Below, one piece after another: positions 53,801 to 61,240 of a DNA stretch of 61,240 nt. The stretch comes from Thiocapsa sp035467215. GTDB taxonomy: Bacteria; Pseudomonadota; Gammaproteobacteria; Chromatiales; Chromatiaceae. Position 1 is the stretch's first letter. Each line of letters begins with the position of its first letter. The stretch lies in assembly GCF_035467215.1 (NCBI RefSeq), contig NZ_DATITZ010000100.1, positions 1 to 61,240 of the forward strand, given 5' to 3'. The notes under the pieces were generated by a model. The model was given only the letters and a program-made list of their open reading frames with translations. It searched no databases and had not been told where the DNA came from. The position numbers and the translations under genes were made by a program.

Positions 53801-54149
53801 ATTTATCCGCGGCTGGATCAAAAAGGACGAGACCATTGCCTTGAGCGGCGAGAAGGCGCGGAAGAAGGTCTTGCCGTTGCTCAAACGGCTCGCCGAGATC
53901 TACCAAAAAGGGGGCGTCTCCACCATCGATATCTTGGAAATCAATGGACTCAAGCTCCCTGCGGGCGGGCGCATCGCACTCCAGTTCAACGCGCTGTCGC
54001 CCGAGGACGTGCTCGCCCTCGACGAGTTGCTCAATCCGGCGATGGAGCTGACGACACAGGACGCGGAGACCGAGGTCCAGATCGTCATCGCGGAACCCCA
54101 ACCAGGCTGCAAGCTCATCGCCGAGCTCGGCATAGACGAGGTCTACTGA
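50892..54149 (+). CDS. DUF499-type P-loop ATPase (defense-associated)
   Basis: A 1085-aa protein. The P-loop is ERAFGGGKTHILIG (88-100) and Walker B LIMLDELAAY (197-206), the layout of DUF499 ATPases such as PglY of BREX type 2. The C-terminal half has mixed alpha/beta segments and a late helix-rich region (KEREQALLTVVTQAYRNLWF). GGAGGGAACAG supports the ATG at 50892. It is 10 bases before a small companion gene and, farther on, a DUF1156-type methylase. That pairing is found in phage-defense loci that also carry a helicase. Its likely role is nucleotide-driven remodelling or DNA translocation; this is inferred from the family. Confidence 0.85.
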   Translation: MSILECCRPRKDLLAGTLNPEIFTANLMQVIDHYRGEPDVVQNVYTDARAFFGEATYPTEGMRLVLRNCFGRLGGNDATYPAIQRMERAFGGGKTHILIGATHLAFQGTDLADIARDVIDPDLLLAPGEITVVGIAGDRVAIHETHGARLVPYTLWGEIAFQIGGEALYQAIGPSASSFGSPADEYFDVVFKDRKVLIMLDELAAYATRVEAARAGGGSSVATFLMSLFQYAKEHIGLSVVITLASQKDAFARQTSILTDLVSKAKGEQISAADSLGIADRAYGEVRKVSARDETTVTPMRGQEISRVLARRLFENIDPQGAATTADAYMEMYRRTAMLLPEQARQESYRERLIAHYPFHPTLIDFLTEKLATVETFQGTRGVLRILALSVANLWRRQAAAPMIHACHLDLRDPRLADELVSRTDSAELMPIVNADIGGPDSGDLKAEDSNAALADRANAHPDGFPLHEYAWKTVFLHSLAGFGDGLASNVFGIAKQDALFATAFPGMTPPQVETALDALRSHAYYLRYSETEGRYYASTGVSINRVLADIRRALRGNTRVTDLLNETSRKVVKPGALSFEILPEVELPERIPDKGAKATLALIALGSPPVKPEDFITQAGLNKPRQHQNLVFLLLPETVKVKDEYRSGDDMLDNAATRALELSERLNGIAIDVLARRTLKHNPSAYGLSESALSDEAFNRDTKEREQALLTVVTQAYRNLWFSAQGGKVVRREISTAGGEGGASVIESIRAVLITEGKLVIAEMAVTGSTASAAAKLFFTPSKDYRTLDDLRSAFACRRDWPVLEDKGVFESLIRAGVGHGAWCLFRMGSADAEKPADFHARETGELPLQLELTEPGWSLVTPQGAKLRGWTAVDKPDSAQIRKWVQEASQQAGYGSVTEVAAAVAETHGVISIQDVSKAIDELVKANQLYVHAPDKDPGLDPGVLRGANAWVMEAVEPDDKIVTRAEAFIRGWIKKDETIALSGEKARKKVLPLLKRLAEIYQKGGVSTIDILEINGLKLPAGGRIALQFNALSPEDVLALDELLNPAMELTTQDAETEVQIVIAEPQPGCKLIAELGIDEVY

Positions 54150-54158
54150 TCGCTATCC

Positions 54159-54782
54159 ATGGCCAAGAAAACAACATCGCTTGATCTCATCAAGCATCAT
54201 GCGGAGCGACTCACCCCGCTCAGCACCAAGGCGCCCTTCGTGCTGCGCATCACCGAATGGCGCGACACGCCGATTCCGGTCCTCGTCGTGAAGGAACGCC
54301 AATACCGGGATCAGGAGGAGGCATCCAGGGGGACGGATGGCCAGCGCCGCCGCGCCCGTCCGATCCTGATCGAGCGCGGCAGCCTCCATGGCGAGCCGCT
54401 GCACCGTTGTCTGCCGATCCTGCGTCGCGTGGTCGAGGGTGTCGTCGACGCGGCCGGCATCCCGCTGGAACTGTCGCGCTATCTCACGGCCGAGGGCCTG
54501 CGCCTGCGCGGCAACCTGCCGTTGGACGAAGAGGCCGGCGCCAAGCTCGCCCTGATCTTTCGCCTGCAGGACCGCATCCAAAATCTGGACCGGGTGGAGC
54601 TGATCGCGCATCGCGTCCGTCAATTTACCCGCGAAGAGGCCGCCTACTGGCTGTCGCGGACCACCAGCTTCGGACCGATCGCCAACCGCTGGGCACTCTC
54701 CGGGCTACGGACCATGCTGGGCGGGCATGCCGAGGACAAGGGCGTTCAGGAAATGCTGGAGCGGCTGAAGCTTGTGGCCTGA
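54159..54782 (+). CDS. Small companion protein of the DUF499-type ATPase
   Basis: A 207-aa protein of unknown function, 10 bases after the ATPase gene. It is highly charged and without membrane segments. Central residues (RRVVEGVVDAAGIPLELSRYL) and the C-terminal part (LSRTTSFGPIANRWALSGLRTMLGG) look like the conserved core. Tight spacing suggests one operon and probably one complex. I do not recognise a catalytic motif. Confidence 0.75.
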   Translation: MAKKTTSLDLIKHHAERLTPLSTKAPFVLRITEWRDTPIPVLVVKERQYRDQEEASRGTDGQRRRARPILIERGSLHGEPLHRCLPILRRVVEGVVDAAGIPLELSRYLTAEGLRLRGNLPLDEEAGAKLALIFRLQDRIQNLDRVELIAHRVRQFTREEAAYWLSRTTSFGPIANRWALSGLRTMLGGHAEDKGVQEMLERLKLVA

Positions 54783-54919
54783 CTGCACCGGCAACTCGTC
54801 GGGGTGTCGGGGCTAGTAAAAATGCGCATGGCGACGCGCAACTCGTGGTTGTCTACAATGCAATATGATCCTTGTCGACGCCATCACAGAAGCTAAGAAA
54901 ACCAAAATGGGACCGCTCG

Positions 54920-55735
54920 ATGGAGCAGACTGTCACTTACAACAAGGCACCTCTCGTCGAGTTGATCGTCGAGGTACAGTGGCCCGTAGCAACGATCGGG
55001 ACGACTGGCGGCCCGCCCATCGTGGGTGGTCAATCAGCAGCTTTCGACCTTTGGTTCCAAAGGCTTACGGAGCGTTTGCGCGCACAAGGCTTCCACAACT
55101 TAGAGCGACTTGTCCCCCACGACATGTTTCTCTTGGCACATCAACCGCTCTACCGCTACAGCCTTGCCGAGGACCGATTTCCTATCGTTCAACTCGGTCA
55201 CGGGATATTTACCGTCAACGCCGGCCCTCCCAACTATCGGTCTTGGGCCGCCTTGCGTCCCCAGGTGGAGAAGGCTTTTGCGGCACTGGTAGACACCAAA
55301 CCCACCGACGAACCACCAACGACATTTTCCCGCGTTGCACTTCGTTATATTGATCTTTTTGATACTGAGCTTCGTGCTGGAGCATCGAATTATGCGTTCA
55401 TCCGCGATGATCTTGGCATCAGTATCGGACTACCGGATGGATTGATCGAGCTAGCCTCCGACGCGGGTCGGATCTACCCAACGCTGGCGGTTCAGTTGCC
55501 TATCGATGGCGACCAGAACGCGAATATGACGTTTCAGGTTGCCGCAGGGCGGCTGGGCAATCGGTCGAGCACTGACACGGTTATGGATATGAGCTATGTG
55601 GTGAGCGGCAACATTCCAGTGGCAACGGCTGCAGTACTTGCGCCACTCGACGCAGCCCACACAGCTATCCACAGCTGGTTCGAGAAACTTACCTCAAATA
55701 TTCGCGATCGGATGGACCCCATCCGGCAGGCATAA
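54920..55735 (+). CDS. TIGR04255 family protein
   Basis: A 271-aa protein whose N-terminus (YNKAPLVELIVEVQW) and VALRYIDLFD segment match the TIGR04255 family, of unknown function and often in variable genome regions. I use the ATG at 54920 (GGGA seven bases upstream); TTG at 54872 is possible and adds 16 residues. Codon use is visibly AT-richer than the flanking ATPase and methylase genes, suggesting separate acquisition. The next gene follows after 13 bases. Confidence 0.8.
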   Translation: MEQTVTYNKAPLVELIVEVQWPVATIGTTGGPPIVGGQSAAFDLWFQRLTERLRAQGFHNLERLVPHDMFLLAHQPLYRYSLAEDRFPIVQLGHGIFTVNAGPPNYRSWAALRPQVEKAFAALVDTKPTDEPPTTFSRVALRYIDLFDTELRAGASNYAFIRDDLGISIGLPDGLIELASDAGRIYPTLAVQLPIDGDQNANMTFQVAAGRLGNRSSTDTVMDMSYVVSGNIPVATAAVLAPLDAAHTAIHSWFEKLTSNIRDRMDPIRQA

Positions 55736-55748
55736 AGCATAGGAGGTA

Positions 55749-56348
55749 ATGATGATTATGATCATGTTTCCGATTGCAATCAACCAGATGGAAATCGCGA
55801 CCGAGATCAGTGTAGTACCATCGATTCGTGAATATCAGGTCATCACCGAGAGTCAGCGGCAACCAATCCCGTTTCAATATTCTCCGCGGGAGACCGCCTC
55901 AACGCTCACCCAACCCCGCGACCATGCCGCCTGCTGGTCGCTCCTGGATGAACTTTCGAGACTTGCGCCAAACTGGGATGCATATGGTGCCGAACCCATT
56001 GCTGCTCGCTGCATGGCCAATACCCGCTGCGTTCTCACTGCATTACCGGCTGGTATTCCATCGCCGGAGATTACCCCTAATCCCAACGGTACCTTGACGC
56101 TCGATTGGGAGACCGAGGATCAGGCTTTGTCCTTGGAGTTAGGTGCGACACGCTTCAGCACTTTCTGGGAGTCTCGTACAGGAACTAAGATGGAAGAGGG
56201 TACCTTTGACACGAGTATTCCGAATTTTGTGGCTATGGCTCTTGACTCAATGTTCCCTGATCTCACACAGACGCAACCATTATGTGAAGACTTCGCGTTC
56301 AGTGGAGGACGAGGACCCGGATTCACTCCCGCTCATTATTACGGATAA
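55749..56348 (+). CDS. Unknown protein downstream of the TIGR04255 gene
   Basis: A protein of up to 199 aa. A strong AGGAGGT (55741-55747) precedes four clustered ATGs (55749, 55752, 55758, 55764); spacing favours 55752 or 55758. A motif NWDAYGAEPI (about 75-84) followed by PEITPNPNGTLTLDWE looks like the conserved core. It has no signal peptide or catalytic motif I can name. Its composition is AT-rich like its neighbours. It overlaps the next gene by about 65 bases. Confidence 0.72.
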   Translation: MMIMIMFPIAINQMEIATEISVVPSIREYQVITESQRQPIPFQYSPRETASTLTQPRDHAACWSLLDELSRLAPNWDAYGAEPIAARCMANTRCVLTALPAGIPSPEITPNPNGTLTLDWETEDQALSLELGATRFSTFWESRTGTKMEEGTFDTSIPNFVAMALDSMFPDLTQTQPLCEDFAFSGGRGPGFTPAHYYG

Positions 56349-56769
56349 AGAACGGCTGGCCCGTGCAATCTTCTTCCCTAACTACATCAATAAGAGCGGA
56401 AAACTCAAGCCGTCCGCATTCAAGGCACCAAGCGGTCGTCAGGATGTTTCTGTCAACCGTCTTGTCGCCTTGAACGCTGGCGCCTGTAAGGTTCGCTCGA
56501 AGGCAATAACTCTCTCGGGGACGTTTAAGGGTTTCGCCGTCCTTACGGCCTATTCTGTTCGGGAGTGCGGGTCAGACGTCAAAGACAGCCGTGCGGCGTA
56601 TTTAGGCCACGCCGACATCATTCACGACCAGATTTTGCCAAAGAACGAGCCGCCGCCACCCGAGTTCAATGAGCGCCTCAAACGGTTGGTTGAGGCTTCC
56701 CAATATTTTCCCGATCCGGACCCCGAATCCGATACTTGGACCGGCGAGGACTTCTCCGCCGGCCATTGA
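56284..56769 (+). CDS. Unknown protein, third gene of the AT-rich trio
   Basis: A protein of about 161 aa from GTG 56284. The conserved-looking core is DKERLARAIFFPNYINKSG and RQDVSVNRLVALNAG, then HADIIHDQILP and an acidic tail (FPDPDPESDTWTGEDF). The start is uncertain, with no Shine-Dalgarno; the frame is open back to 56143. It overlaps the previous gene and ends 26 bases before the methylase. Function unknown. Confidence 0.65.
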   Translation: MKTSRSVEDEDPDSLPLIITDKERLARAIFFPNYINKSGKLKPSAFKAPSGRQDVSVNRLVALNAGACKVRSKAITLSGTFKGFAVLTAYSVRECGSDVKDSRAAYLGHADIIHDQILPKNEPPPPEFNERLKRLVEASQYFPDPDPESDTWTGEDFSAGH

Positions 56770-56795
56770 TACGCAGCTATAGGGATTCATCGACG

Positions 56796-59700
56796 ATGGA
56801 CGAACGCCTGATCGAGGCCGGGTTTCCCTGTCACCAAGTCGGGGCGGAGACGCAGCGGGAGCAGAGCGTCGGGCTCCAGCCGCCGGTGAACCGCCTGCAT
56901 GTCTGGTGGGCGCGTCGCCCCCTAACCCCGAGTCGCGCGGCCATCCTGGCGTCCCTGCTGCCCGCCGGGACTGACCCCGACACCTTCGTTCGCCAGCTCG
57001 GCATCGAGCGGGTCCAGGCGTTGGTACATGGTGAGCCCTGGACGCTGACCGGAAAACTCTTGGAGCGGATCGAATGGCGGGATGGACGGAAGGTGCTGCG
57101 GGTCGACAAGGCGGTTCTGCGTGCGTTGGAGCAGGAACAGCAACGCCGCGAGAAGAATCGCGAGCTGATTTCGCGTCTGCGCGACGAGCAACCCGATCTG
57201 CGAGCCGAACCGATCCTGGTCCGCTGGGTAGAGGAGAGCCGGCACCTGCCGATGCCATGGCCAGCCGAAGGCGAAGCCTTGTCGACCCGACGCGTGCCTG
57301 GGGATCCTGCCCATGTCAACCAACGAATCGATTTCGCCAAGTCACCCGCAATCAAGGCATCTCTCGGTGGTGAACTGAGATGGGAAGGCGAAGACCTGTA
57401 TGCCTATCAGCGCGCTTTTGCGAACCCTGTTCCCTACCGTGAGAAAGCGCTGACGGTACTTGATCCCACATCAGGCGGCGGTTCGATCCCCTTTGAAGCA
57501 CTCAGACTCGGATATCGGGTCATCGCCAATGAGCTGAATCCGGTCGCAACCTCGATCCTCTATGCAACGCTGGATTATCCAGCGCGATACGGGATTGGAT
57601 TGGCCTCGGATATCGAACGTTTTGGGAAGTCGCTGCTGGCCCGGGTCGAAGCGGAAATGGCCGATGTATCGCCCTTCTCCCCGATTCCGGAGGACGAACT
57701 GAGCATCCTAAAACGGCATCTCACGAGATGTCCGAAGTTGGTCGACGACTTCGCCATTGAGCACGACCACACCGGGCTGATTTCGTGCCGCCAAGTGACC
57801 TGTCCCCACTGCGGAGGAGAGACGCCTTTACTCAACACCTGCTGGCTGTCCAAGGAAGCCGGCGATCCTTGGGGCGTGCGTGTTATCCCGGAGAACGGAA
57901 AGGTCCGCTTCGAGACCTATCGGGTCAAGCACGGGCGCGGACCGAACAGCGAGGATCCGAATGCCGCGACCGTCAATCGTGGAACCGGCCAATGTGTGCA
58001 CTGCAAACAGGCGATCGATGGCGACGAGATCAAGCGTCAGGCCCGTGCCTCGGCCAAGCACCCAACGCCGATGGCCGATTGCCCCGATGGCTGGCAGGAC
58101 CGGCTCTACGCCGTGGTCGCGGTGCGACTGGAGCCCAAGCTCGACAGCCAAGGCCAGCCTTTGCGCTTTACCTCGGGTGCCCGCAAGGGCGAGATCAAGA
58201 CCCGAAAGATTCGCTATTTCCGTACGCCGAACCAGCGCGATTTCGACGCCTTGGCGGAAGCGCAGCGCCGCCTAAGGGAACGTTGGGACGCGTGGGACAA
58301 CGCGGGGCTGATTCCGACCGAGGAGATCCCGCCCGGGCACCGCCGCGACCAGCGCGATGGGCTGCTGCGCTACGGCATCACCCACTGGCTCGACATGTTT
58401 ACCGCGCGTCAGTTGCTCGGTCATCTGACCCTGATCGAAACCTTGGTCCAGCTCAAACCACAGATACTCGCGGAGTTGGGGCCTGAACGCGGTCGGGCCG
58501 TAGTGACCTATCTGCAATTCGCGATCGATAAAGGGCTCGACTACAACAGCCGTCAAACCCGCTGGGAGTTTACGCGGGGCGTTGTTAAAGGCACGTTCGG
58601 GCGTCATGACTTTTCGTTGAAATGGACCTTCGGCGAGATGATCTTTTCGGGCCCAAGCTCTGGCGCTGCCTGGGGTTTGTCACAGGTTCTCGATGCCTAC
58701 AAAGGCATGGCGGAGCTCATGACACCCGCACATGACGGTACCGGTGGGCAGCCACCGGTCACCATCCTGAACGGCACGGGGGCGCACATCCCGCAGGTTC
58801 CCGACGACTCGGTGGACCTCGTCTGTATGGATCCGCCCTACTACAACAACGTCCAGTACGCGGAGCTGTCCGACTTCTTTTACATCTGGCAGCGCCGCAC
58901 CTTGCGCGATCTCTATCCCGGCGTCTACAACCGACGCCTGACCGACAAGAAGGCCGAAGCCGTCGCCAACCCCTTTCGCGACGGCGGACCGGACGGAGCC
59001 AAGACGACCTACGAGCGCATGATGGGCGAGATCTTCCGCGAGTGCCGACGAACGCTGAAGGACGAGGGTCTCTTTACGCTCATGTTCAACCACAAGTCCC
59101 AGGATGCCTGGGAGACCCTGACGCGCGCCCTGATCGATGCCGGGTGGGTCATCACCGCCTGTTTCCCGGTGGAGTCCGAGGGCGAGAACTCGATGCACCA
59201 AAAGGACCTCGCCGCCGCTGCCAGCTCCATCTTCATCTCCTGCCGCAAGCGCCCCTCTCGGAGCGACGAGACCGCCATCTGGGAGAGCGCCTTCGGCCAA
59301 ACCGGCATCCGTCACCGGATCGAATCGGCGGTGCGCCGAGGGCTCGAGGACTTCGAGCCGCTGCGCCTCAACCCGGTCGACGAGATGGTCGCGAGCTACG
59401 GCAAGGCCCTCCAGGTCCTCTCCTCCCACTGGCCGGTGCAGGATGGCGACGAGCTGGTCAGCCCCGTCAAGGCGATGAACGAGGCGAGCCGCGTGGTCTC
59501 GCAGGGACGGGTCAGTCAGATCACCAAGGGCAAGGTTCGGGTCGAGGATCTGGACAGCGAGACCGCCATGGCGCTGACCATCTTCGGGATCTGGGAGCTG
59601 GCCGAGATCGCCTACGACGACATCCTGAACCTCTCCCGCTCGCTGGGGATCGCCTTGGACGGCAAGTCCGCAGGCTACCGTGTCCAGGACCGGGAGATCG

Positions 59701-60035
59701 GCATCAACCAAGCCGTCGGTACCCGCGGCCGTGTCAAGGGTGCCGAGGGCTACCAGGCCCCGCTGGTCCGCGCCGGCTCCAAGCTCCGTTTGGCCCTGCC
59801 GGAGGAGCGCCACAACGCACGTCTGAGCGCCCCGCAGACCGATTGGGATCGTCTGCAGGGCCTGATCGCGGCCTATCGCGAAGGCGATATCCCGGTTGCT
59901 CGCGCCTACCTTCAAACGCACGCCGCCGAGAGCGGCGAGCGTATTCTCGACCTCCTGGAGGTCTGGGCAGCGGAAGCGCGTGATCCGGATCTGAAAAAGC
60001 AGGCGCGTGCCGCACTCTACGGGCTTGGGCGGTGA
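56796..60035 (+). CDS. DUF1156-type DNA methyltransferase (defense-associated)
   Basis: A 1079-aa protein. The N-terminal DUF1156 part has NRLHVWWARRPL (33-43). SAM motif I is VLDPTSGGGSIPFEALRLG (D223 onward) and catalytic motif IV is DPPYY (679-683), the amino-methyltransferase signature for adenine or N4-cytosine. Two zinc-knuckle-like pairs lie between, in CPHCGGE and CVHCKQ. AGGGA precedes the ATG at 56796. With the DUF499-type ATPase it forms the core of a probable defense locus, marking self DNA. No restriction nuclease or helicase is within the window. Confidence 0.88.
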   Translation: MDERLIEAGFPCHQVGAETQREQSVGLQPPVNRLHVWWARRPLTPSRAAILASLLPAGTDPDTFVRQLGIERVQALVHGEPWTLTGKLLERIEWRDGRKVLRVDKAVLRALEQEQQRREKNRELISRLRDEQPDLRAEPILVRWVEESRHLPMPWPAEGEALSTRRVPGDPAHVNQRIDFAKSPAIKASLGGELRWEGEDLYAYQRAFANPVPYREKALTVLDPTSGGGSIPFEALRLGYRVIANELNPVATSILYATLDYPARYGIGLASDIERFGKSLLARVEAEMADVSPFSPIPEDELSILKRHLTRCPKLVDDFAIEHDHTGLISCRQVTCPHCGGETPLLNTCWLSKEAGDPWGVRVIPENGKVRFETYRVKHGRGPNSEDPNAATVNRGTGQCVHCKQAIDGDEIKRQARASAKHPTPMADCPDGWQDRLYAVVAVRLEPKLDSQGQPLRFTSGARKGEIKTRKIRYFRTPNQRDFDALAEAQRRLRERWDAWDNAGLIPTEEIPPGHRRDQRDGLLRYGITHWLDMFTARQLLGHLTLIETLVQLKPQILAELGPERGRAVVTYLQFAIDKGLDYNSRQTRWEFTRGVVKGTFGRHDFSLKWTFGEMIFSGPSSGAAWGLSQVLDAYKGMAELMTPAHDGTGGQPPVTILNGTGAHIPQVPDDSVDLVCMDPPYYNNVQYAELSDFFYIWQRRTLRDLYPGVYNRRLTDKKAEAVANPFRDGGPDGAKTTYERMMGEIFRECRRTLKDEGLFTLMFNHKSQDAWETLTRALIDAGWVITACFPVESEGENSMHQKDLAAAASSIFISCRKRPSRSDETAIWESAFGQTGIRHRIESAVRRGLEDFEPLRLNPVDEMVASYGKALQVLSSHWPVQDGDELVSPVKAMNEASRVVSQGRVSQITKGKVRVEDLDSETAMALTIFGIWELAEIAYDDILNLSRSLGIALDGKSAGYRVQDREIGINQAVGTRGRVKGAEGYQAPLVRAGSKLRLALPEERHNARLSAPQTDWDRLQGLIAAYREGDIPVARAYLQTHAAESGERILDLLEVWAAEARDPDLKKQARAALYGLGR

Positions 60036-60107
60036 GAGTTGTCTGGAGCTGCGCTTTCCCTCATTGCGGGCGGTCAGCCCCGAGGACTTCCTGAAGGAGC
60101 TGCAGAC

Positions 60108-60338
60108 ATGACCTCAGTGACAGTCCGCTTACCCGACGAGACCTACCGGCGCCTCGACGAAATCGCGCGCGTGCGCGGCACCAGTATCGATCGGCTCTTC
60201 GATGAGATGGCGGCCCTGATGGTTGCGGAGTCGGACGCCGAGGCCCGCTTTCGTACCCGAGCTCGACGGGGACAGGGAAAAGCCGAGAGGGGGCTCGGGT
60301 TGCTGAGTCAGGCAGCCGGACAGCGTGGCGAGGACTAG
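60108..60338 (+). CDS. Ribbon-helix-helix (CopG/Arc-type) protein
   Basis: A 76-aa protein whose N-terminus MTSVTVRLPDETYRRLDEIA is a ribbon-helix-helix DNA-binding fold, followed by RGTSIDRLFDEMAALMVAE. It resembles an antitoxin, but no toxin follows: the next gene is an unrelated Phd antitoxin. AAGGAG supports the start. It may be an orphan antitoxin or a regulator of the neighbouring locus. Confidence 0.78.
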   Translation: MTSVTVRLPDETYRRLDEIARVRGTSIDRLFDEMAALMVAESDAEARFRTRARRGQGKAERGLGLLSQAAGQRGED

Positions 60339-60478
60339 GACCCATCCCGGGATCTTTCCAAAGCGATAATCCACGCAGTACCGGCAAGACATCGACCGGC
60401 TCCCCGAGTGATTTGTGGTGCTATGGTATCGGGGACGACCGGGTGATCTGCGAGATTGACGAACCACAGGAGGCATCC

Positions 60479-60724
60479 ATGAACTGGCCGCTTCAAGAAC
60501 AACAGGATCGCTTGAATCAAGTGGTCGAGGAGGCGCTGCGCGCAGGGCCGCAGGTGATCACCGCCAACGGTGAAGAGACCGCCGTGGTCGTTTCCATTGA
60601 GGAATACCGTCGGTTGCAGTCCCCCTCCGACACGCTGGCGGATTTCCTGCTGCACTCGCCCTTGCGTCGGAGCGGCATCCGCATCCAACGCGACCAGGAT
60701 CTTGAGCGGGATCTGGACCTGTGA
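60479..60724 (+). CDS. Phd/YefM-family antitoxin
   Basis: An 81-aa antitoxin: MNWPLQEQQDRLNQVVEEAL and the PQVITANGEETAVVVSIEEY core, followed by a disordered basic and acidic tail that would clasp the toxin. Perfect AGGAGG precedes the ATG. It overlaps the toxin by GTGA. It should repress the operon together with the toxin. Confidence 0.9.
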   Translation: MNWPLQEQQDRLNQVVEEALRAGPQVITANGEETAVVVSIEEYRRLQSPSDTLADFLLHSPLRRSGIRIQRDQDLERDLDL

Positions 60725-61140
60725 GGTTCCTCCTCGACACCAATGTCGTGTCGGAGTTTGCCAAGGACGAGGTGAACCCCGGTGTCCTGCGTTGGCTGTC
60801 GCATGGCGACGAGCAGGCAATGGTGATCAGCGTCGTGACGATCGGTGAAATCGAAAAAGGCATCGCCTGGATGCCGCAGGGCAAACGTCAGCGGGCGTTG
60901 GAGGTTTGGCTGCAATCGCGTTTGGTGCCCCGCTTTCGAGAGCGCATCCTCCCGCTGGAGCTCGAAGACCTGCAGCGTTGGGGTCGGATGATCGGATCGG
61001 CACTCAAAGCGGGGGCGCCGCTCCCGCAGATGGATACGCTGATTGCCGCGGTTGCCATGAATCGCGACCTGATTTTGGTGACCCGGAACACCGATGATTT
61101 CATGCGAACGGGCGTCAAGCTGCTCAATCCCTGGAGTTGA
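60721..61140 (+). CDS. PIN-domain toxin (VapC/FitB-like)
   Basis: A 139-aa PIN nuclease. Acidic residues D6 (FLLDTNVVSE), E43 (TIGEIEKGI), and the DTLIAAVA and TRNTDDF segments form the Mg site. It starts with GTG inside a GTGA overlap with its antitoxin, as usual for such modules. The pairing of Phd-type antitoxin with FitB-like PIN is common. Confidence 0.92.
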   Translation: MRFLLDTNVVSEFAKDEVNPGVLRWLSHGDEQAMVISVVTIGEIEKGIAWMPQGKRQRALEVWLQSRLVPRFRERILPLELEDLQRWGRMIGSALKAGAPLPQMDTLIAAVAMNRDLILVTRNTDDFMRTGVKLLNPWS

Positions 61141-61240
61141 TCGCGTGCAGCAGGGCTGCGGACAGTCCGATAGTGACCCGCACGACCTGCCATCGATTGC
61201 CGTGCAACGCGAGAGCGCATGACGGCGATTGCCAATCCGG

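Overview
The window looks like the chromosome of a GC-rich gammaproteobacterium, most likely a purple sulfur bacterium (Chromatiaceae, Thiocapsa/Allochromatium-like). This rests on gene content and order: a PPi-dependent phosphofructokinase next to inorganic pyrophosphatase, a GlcF-type protein, a regulatory-PTS rpoN cluster with HPr kinase, short-form HisG, a CIA30-type protein, and a secreted Gly/Tyr/Pro-rich protein reminiscent of sulfur-globule proteins. The assignment is inference; no rRNA gene is present.

Layout. 0.2-3.3 kb: GlcF-like Fe-S protein (minus), 2Fe-2S ferredoxin, rplM-rpsI, tRNA-Gln(CTG). 3.8-5.2 kb: a porin with its own promoter and terminator. 5.6-8.3 kb: rpiA and ilvA. 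8.6-14.6 kb: ygfA, 6S RNA, zapA and a zapB-like gene on minus, diverging from ygfB-pepP-ubiH-ubiI. 15-19 kb: pfp, ppa, moaC, bacteriohemerythrin, engB. 19.1-20 kb: the secreted Gly/Tyr/Pro-rich protein. 20.4-21.9 kb: phosphohexomutase. 22-33 kb, minus strand: kdsD-kdsC-lptC-lptA-lptB-rpoN-hpf-ptsN-hprK-rapZ-EIIA(Man)-ptsH-ptsI, joining lipopolysaccharide assembly to sigma-54 and a transporter-less PTS. 33-41.7 kb, plus strand: mlaFEDCB, murA, hisG, hisD, hisC. 42-50.7 kb: DUF192, CIA30, an unknown membrane protein, rho, trxA, divergent rhlB, yrfG, nudE, and a protein with two thioredoxin folds.

50.9-61.2 kb is accessory and defense-like: a 1085-aa DUF499-type ATPase, a 207-aa companion, three AT-richer genes (TIGR04255-like protein plus two unknowns), a 1079-aa DUF1156-type DNA methylase, a lone ribbon-helix-helix protein and a Phd/PIN toxin-antitoxin pair. 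The ATPase and methylase resemble helicase-methylase-ATPase phage-defense loci; a helicase, if present, would lie beyond the right edge.

The most striking non-genic signal is a family of about 20 hairpin-ended intergenic elements of roughly 85 bp, bounded by TAAACCGCG and CGCGGTTTA. They sit at gene boundaries, are often paired through an AT-rich linker, and in nine cases supply the stop codon of the neighbouring gene.
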